DNA from: a bacterium
GTDB taxonomy: Bacteria > Patescibacteriota > Patescibacteriia > Patescibacteriales > VMTK01
Assembly: GCA_030693295.1 (NCBI GenBank)
Contig: JAUYAT010000029.1
Location: 1 to 49,125, forward strand
DNA length: 49,125 nucleotides
Direction: 5' to 3'
Shown here piece by piece: positions 26,579 to 36,212 of the stretch. Each line of letters opens with the position of its first letter. The first letter of the stretch is position 1. Made by a program: the position numbers and the translations under genes. Under the pieces are notes generated by a model that ran no database searches, had not been told where the DNA came from, and saw only the letters and a list, made by a program, of their open reading frames with translations.

Positions 26579-26899
26579 TCAACGCTTCTTAAAAACTAAA
26601 GAAGGGTTGCGGTGATGGTTTAATCTGTTTAACGCCAGCATATAGCCGCCTTTGCCTCTGTTGAGCCATAACGCGACACGACTAACGGTTGTTGTGCTAA
26701 TTTTCAGCTTATCAGCTATCGCGCGATACGGCATTCCCTTTACAAGCAATCGCGCGATTTCCCATCTTTCGCTCATATCTTTAATTTCCTTTATGGTGCA
26801 TAAATCGCGAAAAAAAGCCTCGGTTTCCTTTACCGACTTTAAGCTTAAAATAGCTTTAAATAAATTATTCGTTTTTTTATTAAATCCGGATTTCTCCAT
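26579..26899 (-). CDS. YerC/YecD (TrpR-like) family transcriptional regulator
   Basis: TKEIKDMSERWEIARLLVKGMPYRAIADKLKISTTTVSRVALWLNRGKGGY-like pattern. Confidence 0.9.
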   Translation of the reverse strand: MEKSGFNKKTNNLFKAILSLKSVKETEAFFRDLCTIKEIKDMSERWEIARLLVKGMPYRAIADKLKISTTTVSRVALWLNRGKGGYMLALNRLNHHRNPSLVFKKR

Positions 26900-26978
26900 A
26901 TACTTTGTATTATTGTATTACTATACTAACACATAACAAAATTATGTCAAGTGAGAAATGAAAAAGCCATGCAAAACC

Positions 26979-27006
26979 TTGACACAAGGTTAAACTTTGC
27001 TAATAT
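26979..27006 (+). promoter_or_regulatory. Promoter for ddl: TTGACA-N16-TAATAT
   Basis: TTGACA 26979-26984, TAATAT 27001-27006. Confidence 0.5.
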
Positions 27007-27045
27007 AAAAGCATCAAGATAGTATTTTTCATTAGATTTAATCTT

Positions 27046-28092
27046 ATGCAAAATAAAAAAATAAACATAGCTGTTATTAGCGGCGGGTTGTCAAATGAAA
27101 GAGAAGTATCCATTAAATCGGGGCGTCAAGTTTTTGATAATTTATCCGATATAAAATATAACAAATATTTGATTGAAATTACTCAAAATGGACAATGGCT
27201 GCTTAAAGAAAATAACTTAATGCTTGATTCTAAAAAAGGATCAACTAGGGCATTAACCATAATGCACCCCCGCCAAGGTATTGTTAAAAATGATTTAGAA
27301 CAATTTGATGTGGTGTTTTTGGCTTTGCATGGAAAATTCGGCGAGGATGGAAAAATTCAGTCTATTTTGGATATTTTAAGAATTCCATATACAGGCTCCG
27401 GCGTATTGGCGAGCGCCTTGGGCATGAATAAAACAAAAACATTGGAATTTTTAAAAAACAGCGGCATCAGTTTGCCAAAATTTTTATCACTTGCTAAAAA
27501 TAAAAAAAATGACATAAAAACAATTGATAAATTAATCTTGAAAAAAATCAAATACCCCTGTGTTGTAAAGCCGAATGAATCAGGATCAAGTATCGGCATA
27601 TCTGTTGTTAGCTCGTCTAAAAAACTGGGAAAAGCGCTGCGAGACGCATTCAGAGAAGATGACGCGATTTTGATAGAAGAATTTATCGCAGGAAAAGAAG
27701 TAACATGCGGTGTTTTAGGAAATTCCAAACAAACAAAACTATTGGCATTGCCTCCGGTTGAAATTATTTCTAAAAATGATTTTTTTGATTATGAAGCAAA
27801 ATATTTTTCAGAGCAAACCATGGAAATATGCCCGGCAAAAATTACCGCAAGTTTAACAAAAAAAATTCAAGAGCTGGCTAAAAAAATTCATGATTTATTG
27901 GGGTGTGACGGGCTTACAAGATCCGACTTTATTTTAAAAAACAATAAATTTTATTTTTTAGAAATTAATACCTTGCCTGGTTTAACCGAGCAAAGTTTAT
28001 GCCCGAAAGAAGCAAGGGCAATGGGGATAAGCTTTGGGGAATTTTTAGATAAGCAAGTGGATTTAGCTATGGAAAAGTATGGCAAAAAATAA
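27046..28092 (+). CDS. ddl: D-alanine--D-alanine ligase
   Basis: INIAVISGGLSNEREVSIKSG, PCVVKPNESGSSIGIS, FLEINTLPGLTEQSL. Confidence 0.95.
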   Translation: MQNKKINIAVISGGLSNEREVSIKSGRQVFDNLSDIKYNKYLIEITQNGQWLLKENNLMLDSKKGSTRALTIMHPRQGIVKNDLEQFDVVFLALHGKFGEDGKIQSILDILRIPYTGSGVLASALGMNKTKTLEFLKNSGISLPKFLSLAKNKKNDIKTIDKLILKKIKYPCVVKPNESGSSIGISVVSSSKKLGKALRDAFREDDAILIEEFIAGKEVTCGVLGNSKQTKLLALPPVEIISKNDFFDYEAKYFSEQTMEICPAKITASLTKKIQELAKKIHDLLGCDGLTRSDFILKNNKFYFLEINTLPGLTEQSLCPKEARAMGISFGEFLDKQVDLAMEKYGKK

Positions 28093-28140
28093 AAAATGTT
28101 GCCGCGGCCAATAACTTTTAACCGCGAATGAGATTAGATC

Positions 28141-28168
28141 TTGACAACTTTTTTAAATCTGATATACT
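28141..28168 (+). promoter_or_regulatory. Promoter for trp leader: TTGACA-N16-TATACT
   Basis: TTGACA 28141-28146, TATACT 28163-28168. Confidence 0.7.
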
Positions 28169-28339
28169 GAAAATAACTTTGAAAATTAGAAAATCCATAA
28201 GTCAGATCCCTCCGGTTTTACCTGAGGGGCTGGGTCTGGCTTGCTCCCCCCGGTTTTACCGGGGGAAGAGGATGGCTTCTGCGCCCCTCCCAAGGCGGGC
28301 AGGTAGTGGAAGCTCGGCCGCCCCCGTAACCATGGGCTA

Positions 28340-28549
28340 ACTGATGTCTCCACCCGAGGCGGATAAAATCCGCCCAAGGCGGATAAGAGTCGGTAAAAGT
28401 GATTTTGAATCCGTTTTACTGGCGGATTTTTTTATTATAATCCGCGATTAACAACATATTCAAGATAAAAAAGGTGGCACCGCGGGATAACCTCTCGTCC
28501 TTTGTCCGAATACTTTTGTATTTGGATTAAAGGATGGGAGGTTTTTTTA
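28340..28549 (+). promoter_or_regulatory. T-box leader riboswitch (5' boundary uncertain) upstream of trpE
   Basis: Canonical T-box AAGGTGGCACCGCGGG (28471-28486) followed by terminator AACCTCTCGTCCTTTGTCCGAATAC...GGATTAAAGGATGGGAGGTTTTTTT. Confidence 0.9.
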
Positions 28550-28614
28550 TTTCTTTAAACTTTCCAAGCTCTTTAAAAATAAAGGCTGTAAAATAAATGA
28601 AAGGGGGTGGCGCG

Positions 28615-28665
28615 ATGAAAAAAATCAATAAGAAAATCGCTTATGAAAAAATTTGTTGGTGTTAA
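28615..28665 (+). other. Short ORF MKKINKKIAYEKICWC* (Trp-containing leader-peptide candidate)
   Basis: ATG 28615, TGG at 28657-28659, stop 28663-28665; AAAGGGGGTGG upstream. Confidence 0.45.
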
Positions 28666-28713
28666 TCCGCTTATCGCGTAAAAACAGTAAAACCTAAAAA
28701 GGAGGACACGGAT

Positions 28714-30288
28714 ATGTTTTTGAAAATGACGAGTTACGATGAATTTGCCAATGCGGTGGAAACAGCCGGAAACACGGGAATAACATTAGTTCCGGTCGTT
28801 GCGGAATGTTTGTCGGATTTTATAACCCCGGTAAGCGCTTACCGCGCGCTAAGGGAAAATATTTCACCTTTGTCTTTGTTGGAAAGCGTAGTGCAAGGCA
28901 GGCAAGGGCGTTATTCCATAATCGCAATTGATCCTTTTCTGCGGTTTACGGTTAAAAACGGCATTTCAACCGAGGAATCTTTTGATGAGTTCGCGACTTG
29001 CGCGTTGATGATGTATGATTTTCCCGCGATGTCATTTTATAGCAGGCAAAGAATGACCGCGGCGAAAACTTCAAAAAAGCCCTTAGAGCATCTTAACGCG
29101 TTGCTTCAACGCTACAGTCCGATGAAAGTTCCAGACTTGGATTGTTTTACCGGAGGAGCAATCGGTTATTTCGGCTATGAAGCGGTAAATTTAATTGAAC
29201 CCGCCGCGTCAAAGCATCAAATTGACGACTTGGATTGTCCTGATATTTATCTCTATTTTTTTAACAAAGTCGTCATTTTTGATCATATTGACAAGACAAT
29301 CAAGATCGTCGTTAATGTCATGCCTTCCAACGGCGTTAATTTAATCAACACCCGTAATATGGCTATTAGGGAAATTAAAAAGATTAAAGCGCGTTTAGAC
29401 AAGGGATGCGGCGAAAGCAGAGCATATTGGAGCCGAATTAAGCCGGCTGATACGGAGGCCAATATGTCCAGAGAGGATTTTATTTCCATGGTTAAAAAGG
29501 CCAAAGAATATATCGCATCCGGCGATATTTTCCAGGCGGTGCTGTCTCAAAGATTCTCAAGGGAATTTATGCCGTATGATGTTTTTGATTTTTATCGGCT
29601 TTTGCGCCACACAAATCCATCTCCTTATATGTTTTTATTGGAATTTGAGGAGAAGTTTAGCATAGTGGGCGCTTCGCCGGAAGTTATGGTTAGCATAAGA
29701 AACGGAAAGATGCTAAGCCGGCCGATTGCCGGAACAAGAAAGAGAGGACAAACCGAAAAAGAGGATGAGGAATTGGCGCGCGATTTGTCAACCGATGAAA
29801 AAGAGCTGGCTGAACACAAGATGCTGGTGGATCTGGCCCGTAATGACGTCGGGCGTTTCGCGAAGATTGGCACAGTTAATACGGAGGGAATGTTGCGGGT
29901 TGAATACTACAGCCATGTTATGCACTTGGCGAGCGATGTTACAGGCCTGCTCCGCGATGATGTGATGCCGTTTGAAGCCTGTCTTGGTTCTTTGCCCGCG
30001 GGAACGTTATCGGGGGCGCCGAAAATCAGGGCGATGGAAATTATTAACGAACTTGAACCATCGTGCAGAGGGCCTTATGGCGGAATGGTGGGCTGGATAA
30101 CCGAAAAAAGCCTTGACAGTTGTATTTTTATCAGGAGCGCGCTTGTTAAAAACGGCCGTATTTATTGGCAGACAGGGGCCGGAATAGTGGCGGATTCCAT
30201 CCCGGAATCAGAGTATGAGGAAACAATAATTAAAGCTCGGGCGTTGGAACGAGTTTTAAAACTTATGGAAAAACGGAGGCGAAAATGA
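28714..30288 (+). CDS. trpE: Anthranilate synthase component I
   Basis: TPVSAYRAL...LLESV...GRYSIIAIDP; SRPIAGTRKRG; SLPAGTLSGAPKIRAMEIINELE; SD GGAGG; T-box leader upstream. Confidence 0.95.
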   Translation: MFLKMTSYDEFANAVETAGNTGITLVPVVAECLSDFITPVSAYRALRENISPLSLLESVVQGRQGRYSIIAIDPFLRFTVKNGISTEESFDEFATCALMMYDFPAMSFYSRQRMTAAKTSKKPLEHLNALLQRYSPMKVPDLDCFTGGAIGYFGYEAVNLIEPAASKHQIDDLDCPDIYLYFFNKVVIFDHIDKTIKIVVNVMPSNGVNLINTRNMAIREIKKIKARLDKGCGESRAYWSRIKPADTEANMSREDFISMVKKAKEYIASGDIFQAVLSQRFSREFMPYDVFDFYRLLRHTNPSPYMFLLEFEEKFSIVGASPEVMVSIRNGKMLSRPIAGTRKRGQTEKEDEELARDLSTDEKELAEHKMLVDLARNDVGRFAKIGTVNTEGMLRVEYYSHVMHLASDVTGLLRDDVMPFEACLGSLPAGTLSGAPKIRAMEIINELEPSCRGPYGGMVGWITEKSLDSCIFIRSALVKNGRIYWQTGAGIVADSIPESEYEETIIKARALERVLKLMEKRRRK

Positions 30289-30860
30289 AGAAAAAAGCGC
30301 TGATTATTGATCATTTTGATTCATTCACCTATAATCTTTTGCAGTATATTGGTGAAATGGATGTTGATGTTCAAGTGGCAAGAACCGATACGAAGCTTGC
30401 GGAGCTTGAAAAAATAGAACCGGATTACGCGGTGCTTTCCCCGGGATACGGACATCCCAAAGATGTAAATTGTTTTCAAGAAGCCATTAAGTTATGGCAG
30501 GGAAAAATTCCCATTCTTGGAGTTTGCCTCGGCCACCAGGCTATCGCGCTTTCAAAAGGAGTTGATGTTAAAAGGAATTTTCGCCTGATGCATGGCAAGC
30601 AATCATACATACGCCATAACGGCGGCGAACTTTTTAACGGATTGCCAAATCCTTTCCTCGCGGGACGCTATCATTCTTTGGTTGTTGACAAAAATGATTG
30701 CGAGACGCGTGGGCTTGAAGTTATCGCCTGGACGGAAGAAAATGAAGTTATGGCAATCCGCTGCAAGGATAACCCTTGCGTTATCGGCATACAATTCCAT
30801 CCGGAATCTCTTCTCACGCCGGACGGCAAAAAACTGCTGGCGAATTTTTTACAGCAATAA
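30285..30860 (+). CDS. trpG: Anthranilate synthase component II (glutamine amidotransferase)
   Basis: LIIDHFDSFTYNLLQYIGE, GVCLGHQAIA, IGIQFHPESLLT; overlaps trpE by 4 nt. Confidence 0.93.
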   Translation: MKKKALIIDHFDSFTYNLLQYIGEMDVDVQVARTDTKLAELEKIEPDYAVLSPGYGHPKDVNCFQEAIKLWQGKIPILGVCLGHQAIALSKGVDVKRNFRLMHGKQSYIRHNGGELFNGLPNPFLAGRYHSLVVDKNDCETRGLEVIAWTEENEVMAIRCKDNPCVIGIQFHPESLLTPDGKKLLANFLQQ

Positions 30861-30872
30861 AAAACAACCATA

Positions 30873-30908
30873 AAGCCGGCCTTTAAAATAAAGGCCGGCC
30901 TTTTTTAA
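30873..30908 (+). terminator. Terminator after trpG
   Basis: AAGCCGGCCTTTAAAATAAAGGCCGGCCTTTTTT. Confidence 0.85.
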
Positions 30909-30924
30909 ACTTAATCGCTTTAAA

Positions 30925-32766
30925 TTAAACAAAACACTCTTTGATACTATCCTTGAGCCCGCAAGTCCCCAGCACATGCAATTCGGACATTGCCCGGGTA
31001 AGCGCGACATAGAGCAAATCCTTTTGAACGCGCTTTTTCTCTTCGTAAAAAGGCTGTTTTAAATTTCCGCGGCATGGCAAAAACGCGCTTCTATTAATGC
31101 CGACAACGCAGACAACATCAAATTCAACGCCCTGAGCTTCGCTCATGCTAAAAATACGCAAATTATCCATATTGCCGAATTCCTTTTTAAACTCATCCAG
31201 GTATTCTCTGTCTTTCGCTAAAACGCCGATAATTTTTTCTTTTAAACGCGCTGTCAAGTTTCTAATATAATCCATTTCTTCTTTTTTGCCGCTAACAACT
31301 TTTTCAACCACAGGCGATCCTTCTTTAATTTCCTCCGGAATTTCAATTTCATAACCCAGCTTTTTGATAAAATTCAAAATACTTTTTGTGTTGCGGTAAA
31401 TTTTCTGCAAAACCACTTTTCTTTCGCTGTTGATTTCCTCCCCTATATCCTCCCACTTCCTAATTGTCCCTAAATTAATCTGCTGCGCCATATCGCCTAC
31501 ATATAAAATGGATTTCTCGTTCTGCTTCAGGCAGGATTTTAACAATTGCAATTGGTCCGGCAGATAATTCTGAAATTCGTCAATAACAATCAGGGAATAT
31601 TCCAGAGGAAACCTGCCGATCATTTTTTTATAATTGCCGTTTTTAAAACGTTTATAATATTCCTGCTCAATATCCAGCCGGCCGAAAGCTTGCGCGTAAG
31701 ACTTAAGCAGAATCGCGATATCAAAGCGATCAAGCGATTTTTCTTTTTCCTGCTTGCGCAAAAGCTTTAATTCATCATCGGATAAAAAGGAACGATAAAA
31801 TTTTTCAAGCAAGCCGAATATTTTTCCGGAAAATCGCGGAACCCCCGGCTTTTTTAACGCGCGCAGTTTGTTATATTCGTAATTGTCCCTTTCTTCTTCG
31901 TTCGCGCCATAACGAATAACACAGGAATAATTTTCAATTTTTAAAATCTTCAACGCCCATTCGGCAAAGGTTGTGATTGTTACATCTTTAATTCCGAGTT
32001 CCGGCAGAAGCCGGGAGAAATATTTTTTAGTGCCGGCATCCTGCACAAAAACAATAATGGTATCGCTTTTGTACAAATGCGAGACATCGGGCGATTGCGC
32101 CAAATAAGCCACTCTATGCAGAGCTAAAGTCGTTTTGCCCGAACCGGCCGGTCCGGCAATAACGAAAGGTCCGGCGTGATGAGCTCTGATAACCTGATCC
32201 TGCGCTTTTTCCATCCGCTCAACTATTTCAGGCAAGATAAAATCCGCTTTTCTTGAAGAAAAATATTGCTGATAAACAAGCTCTCGGGGGCTATGCAACG
32301 CTTCGGTCGCCAAAAATATAATATTCCCTTCGGCAATCATAAACTGGTCCTTGCGCAGTAATTTTCCTTTTACATCTTTTCCATCGGGCTTGCGATAAGA
32401 AAAATTTCCCGGCTTTTCAAAACGAATTGACGCGACAGGCGCTACCCATGAATAAATGGATTTCTCGCTAAAAGAAAACTTCGCGAAATAAATAATTTCC
32501 TTTTCTTTCTCGCCCTCATAAACAACATCGCAACGCGCGAAATAGGGCGATGGATAAAGGCCGCTTAATTCTTTTGATCTTTGTCTATAATACTCCAGTA
32601 TGCGCATTTGAATTTGCCTGTCGGCGGAAGAAATGTTTGCCAGATCTTTTTCGCTCTTGTTTGCCGCCTTTTGCAAATTGAAAACCTTCTTCCTTATTTC
32701 TTCCCTGATTTCTTCCGCATGAGCTTTCGCTTTTTTAAAAATAGAATTTTTTGTTGTTTGGTTCAT
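30925..32766 (-). CDS. UvrD/HelD-like superfamily 1 helicase
   Basis: IAGPAGSGKTTLALHRVAYLA; SLIVIDEFQNY; DLLYVALTRAMSELHVLG. Confidence 0.9.
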   Translation of the reverse strand: MNQTTKNSIFKKAKAHAEEIREEIRKKVFNLQKAANKSEKDLANISSADRQIQMRILEYYRQRSKELSGLYPSPYFARCDVVYEGEKEKEIIYFAKFSFSEKSIYSWVAPVASIRFEKPGNFSYRKPDGKDVKGKLLRKDQFMIAEGNIIFLATEALHSPRELVYQQYFSSRKADFILPEIVERMEKAQDQVIRAHHAGPFVIAGPAGSGKTTLALHRVAYLAQSPDVSHLYKSDTIIVFVQDAGTKKYFSRLLPELGIKDVTITTFAEWALKILKIENYSCVIRYGANEEERDNYEYNKLRALKKPGVPRFSGKIFGLLEKFYRSFLSDDELKLLRKQEKEKSLDRFDIAILLKSYAQAFGRLDIEQEYYKRFKNGNYKKMIGRFPLEYSLIVIDEFQNYLPDQLQLLKSCLKQNEKSILYVGDMAQQINLGTIRKWEDIGEEINSERKVVLQKIYRNTKSILNFIKKLGYEIEIPEEIKEGSPVVEKVVSGKKEEMDYIRNLTARLKEKIIGVLAKDREYLDEFKKEFGNMDNLRIFSMSEAQGVEFDVVCVVGINRSAFLPCRGNLKQPFYEEKKRVQKDLLYVALTRAMSELHVLGTCGLKDSIKECFV

Positions 32767-32771
32767 AAAAT

Positions 32772-32802
32772 CAAAAAATCCGCCTTTGGGGCGGATTTTC
32801 AG
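32772..32802 (-). terminator. Terminator-like hairpin immediately 5' of the helicase ATG
   Basis: Minus strand: GAAAATCCGCCCCAAAGGCGGATTTTTTGATTTTATGAAC. Confidence 0.7.
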
Positions 32803-32971
32803 CAGTTTTTATTTTATAGACTAAATATTTATAATGGTATATTTTAATTATATTCATAATGGCTTAATACTGATATTTCCATTATATTATATTTAATTTT
32901 ATTTGTCAATGCCTGATTTTTCCGTTTTTTTATATACAGGGGTAACTGATTTTGCTTCCATGTTTTATGTT

Positions 32972-33802
32972 TTATTTTACTCCCCCGCCGTTGCCGAATA
33001 TCTCCCTTATCACATCGTCAACCTCAACCTCGTCAACTAAAATATCATCAACCTCGGCGTATTTTTTTATTAAATCATCAAGCCGGCCGTCGTAAATAAT
33101 CCTGCCCAAATCAATAATTATTACGCGCTGGCAGAGCTGGCTGATATCTTTCATATAATGGGAGGTTAATATTATCGTTGTCTTTTTTTCTTTGTTATAT
33201 TTTTTTATGAAATCCCTGGTGTTTTTTTGCGCGACAACATCAAGCCCGATGGTCGGCTCGTCCAAAAACAGCACTTTCGGCTTATGAAGCAGGGCCGCGA
33301 TAAGCTCGCATTTCATTCTTTGGCCCAAAGACAATTTGCGCACCTGAATATCCAAAATATCTTTGACATCCAATAATTCGGTCAATTCCGCCAAGTTATA
33401 TTTAAATTCCTTGTCAGGCACCTCATAGATTTCCTTGTTTAAAATAAAACTTTCCATGGCCGGCAAATCCCACCAGAGCTGGTTTTTCTGCCCCATAACC
33501 AAGGCGAACTGCTTTTGGTATTCTTTCTGCCGCTTCCAGGGAATATGGCCTAAAACTCTTGCTTCTCCGCCGGAAGGGTAAAGAATGCCGGACAGCATTT
33601 TCAAGGTGGTGGTTTTGCCGGCGCCGTTAGGGCCCAAAAAGCCGACTAACTCCCCTTCTTCAATGTTAAAATTAATTTCTTTTACCGCTTCAACGTATAA
33701 TTTTTCCCGCCTGAACAAGCCCTTGACAGACGCGAGCAATCCGGGCTGTTTTTTATAATACTCGTAGGTTTTGCTTAAATTTTTTACTTCAATAATTGGC
33801 AT
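32972..33802 (-). CDS. ABC transporter ATP-binding protein (ABC-2 type)
   Basis: [47 protein letters not shown]. Confidence 0.95.
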   Translation of the reverse strand: MPIIEVKNLSKTYEYYKKQPGLLASVKGLFRREKLYVEAVKEINFNIEEGELVGFLGPNGAGKTTTLKMLSGILYPSGGEARVLGHIPWKRQKEYQKQFALVMGQKNQLWWDLPAMESFILNKEIYEVPDKEFKYNLAELTELLDVKDILDIQVRKLSLGQRMKCELIAALLHKPKVLFLDEPTIGLDVVAQKNTRDFIKKYNKEKKTTIILTSHYMKDISQLCQRVIIIDLGRIIYDGRLDDLIKKYAEVDDILVDEVEVDDVIREIFGNGGGVK

Positions 33803-33817
33803 ATTTTTAAAATTATG

Positions 33818-34633
33818 TTAGCTTGACGCGCTGGAATAATGCTTTAAGGCGAACAACCAAAATTTCCTTGAGGAATAAAAAAATATTATCGCCAGCGCGC
33901 ATGAAGAGAAAAATAAATAAAGATTCATGCCGCCTATTAATATTTTCGCCGGCACCGTCGCGATAAAAGCCAAAGGAATGACGGTTGAAAAAATAATTTT
34001 TGCTATTTTATGCGCAAAAATATCTGTCGGATACTGCGACATTCTGGTAACGGCCTGATTAAACAGATTAAGCGATGTTGCTTCAACGAACCAGAAAGAA
34101 AACGATTTTAATATTAATGTGATGCTGTAAACAATAACATACGCGTTAAACATTAAAATGATATAATAAATTAAATTTTTCAATACGACCGCTAACGGGA
34201 TATCTAAATTAACAATCGCGTAAATAAAAACCAACAGCGCCGTCGCCACCCTTACCCAGTCCTCCGGATCTCCGCGCCAGATTGAAACCAAATACTGCGC
34301 GTCCATCGGCTTGATTAAAATTAAATCCATTGTTCCCATTCTTATATTGCGGCTTATGCCGGCTAAATACGCGCATGTCGCCCACATCAATCCTTCTATT
34401 ATCATATAAGACGCGACTACGATTAAGGCTTGCTCGCGCGTCCAGCCCGACAGATTGTCTATAAATCCAAAAATTACATTAATAAAAATTAACGTCAATA
34501 TCATTTGCAAAAAAACGCCAACGCACATCAGCAAAAAATTAAACCTGTAAGCCATCCTCTGCATCAAGGAATTGTACAGGCTTAAGCGCCAAATCTTAAC
34601 GCATTTTTTTAATTTAACCGCCGTAAGCTTCAT
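33818..34633 (-). CDS. ABC-2 family permease
   Basis: Six hydrophobic segments; pattern ...MGTMDLILIKPMDAQYLVS...; operon with ABC ATPase. Confidence 0.85.
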   Translation of the reverse strand: MKLTAVKLKKCVKIWRLSLYNSLMQRMAYRFNFLLMCVGVFLQMILTLIFINVIFGFIDNLSGWTREQALIVVASYMIIEGLMWATCAYLAGISRNIRMGTMDLILIKPMDAQYLVSIWRGDPEDWVRVATALLVFIYAIVNLDIPLAVVLKNLIYYIILMFNAYVIVYSITLILKSFSFWFVEATSLNLFNQAVTRMSQYPTDIFAHKIAKIIFSTVIPLAFIATVPAKILIGGMNLYLFFSSCALAIIFFYSSRKFWLFALKHYSSASS

Positions 34634-35402
34634 AATTTTTCAAGCCCTTTTTATATAAAATCAAGGCAACTAAATAAAGCGCTAAAATCCAAAACAAGCC
34701 GTGCGCCAAAAGCGGCATCAAGCCGTCCAAGCCGATTTTTCCGGTAACAACGGATATCGGCACAAACGCCAGGTATTTAAAAGGCAAAAAGCCGACTATT
34801 TTATATACCAAGGAAGGCAGCATATCCAAGGGGATCAAGCTTCCTGATAAAAAAAGCGTGATATTAAACATAATAAAATTAATTCCCATTATAAAGCCCA
34901 AATAAAAAGTGGAAATGCCTATAATATAATTGATTAAAAAATTTATAACTATTGCCATAAGAATGAACAATATGAATAAAACAGCGGATAAAATATTTAT
35001 TGAAATTCCATGAAAAAACAATAAAATAATCAAAAAAATAAACGAGTATGCCAAGAAATTATAAGTTACGGCTCCAAAATTGGAAAAAAACGACTCAAAT
35101 TGAAAATTTATCGGCTTAACAAGATAATTTATTATATCTCCTTGCCTGATGGAATCACCGATTATTCTCGCGGTATCTTGGGCGTTTATCAAAAGGCTGA
35201 TAAATTTTGTGAATATATAGTAAATAATCAAGCTGCTTAAAGTATAGTTTCCGATTTGATTTCCTTGGCGATAAATTGACAGCCATAAATAAATTATTAC
35301 CGCCAAAGAAAATAATTCGGCAATTAAAAAAGCAAAAGTATTAAACCTGTAAGCCATGCTGGTTTGCAAGCTGTTTTTAAATATTATCCAATATTTTTTC
35401 AT
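34614..35402 (-). CDS. ABC-2 family permease
   Basis: Six hydrophobic segments; IRQGDIINYLVKPINFQF; operon with ABC ATPase. Confidence 0.85.
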   Translation of the reverse strand: MKKYWIIFKNSLQTSMAYRFNTFAFLIAELFSLAVIIYLWLSIYRQGNQIGNYTLSSLIIYYIFTKFISLLINAQDTARIIGDSIRQGDIINYLVKPINFQFESFFSNFGAVTYNFLAYSFIFLIILLFFHGISINILSAVLFILFILMAIVINFLINYIIGISTFYLGFIMGINFIMFNITLFLSGSLIPLDMLPSLVYKIVGFLPFKYLAFVPISVVTGKIGLDGLMPLLAHGLFWILALYLVALILYKKGLKNYEAYGG

Positions 35403-35464
35403 AACTTGAATTCAGGATGGCTTTTAGCCATCCTGATTGTCATTTAAGCTGTTTCGGAAAATAA

Positions 35465-36163
35465 TTATCCGCCTAAAATCTCCTTGTAGCTCTGCATCAG
35501 CTGCTCGTCGCTGATTTTATCCAGCGCTTCTTTTTGCATCCCGTACTGCAGCAACGTTTGGCGCAAAGTCGCCGCGTCCATATTGGAGCCGAAAATCGCT
35601 TTTAATTCCGCCGGCATTTCCGCCGCGCCCGCGCCGGCTTGTCCCGGCTGGCTTAAGTTTTGGTCAACATTCAGCTGGTCCATCAGAGTGTTTAAAGAAT
35701 CGCTGTCGTCGGCTTTGCTTCCCGGGTTAACGACATCCGCGTCGCCTTCCACGATTCCGGAGCTGTCGCAATCTCTGCCAACCGGACAGTTCGGGTCTTT
35801 TTCATTGTCAATTTCCTGCTTGTCCGTAAAGCCGTCGCTGTCGCTGTCTTCCAAGTAAGGCGATGTTTTGTAAAAATAAAGCTCGTCCCAGTCCGAAAGG
35901 CCGTCGTTGTCAGTATCTTTCGCGCGCAAAGACTCTTCGCTGTCATCCTGCTGCAAAGAAGTTTTATCGCCGGTTTGCGCGTTTTCACTGCCGCCGGAAA
36001 ACGGCCCGGATATGCTTTTCTTAAACTGCGCCGCCCACATAAAAATAACCGCGATGGCGAAAACGGCTAAAACAGCCGCGGCGATTTTTTGGTTTCTGCC
36101 CAAAGGAGGTCTTTGATCAAATTGATTTTGGTTGTTATTTTCTAATTGAAAATTTTCTTGCAT
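35465..36163 (-). CDS. Single-TM protein with thrombospondin type 3-like Ca-binding repeats
   Basis: DTDNDGLSDWDELYFYKTSPYLEDSDSDGFTDKQEI. Confidence 0.8.
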   Translation of the reverse strand: MQENFQLENNNQNQFDQRPPLGRNQKIAAAVLAVFAIAVIFMWAAQFKKSISGPFSGGSENAQTGDKTSLQQDDSEESLRAKDTDNDGLSDWDELYFYKTSPYLEDSDSDGFTDKQEIDNEKDPNCPVGRDCDSSGIVEGDADVVNPGSKADDSDSLNTLMDQLNVDQNLSQPGQAGAGAAEMPAELKAIFGSNMDAATLRQTLLQYGMQKEALDKISDEQLMQSYKEILGG

Positions 36164-36212
36164 AAAAATAAAATATTGTAAATTGAAAATTATCTAATAT
36201 TATTATACCATT

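Noticed and set aside
28714-30860. pabB/pabA (folate) identity for trpE/trpG
   Set aside because: TrpE-type N-terminal motifs and the T-box leader favour tryptophan; substrate still needs confirmation.
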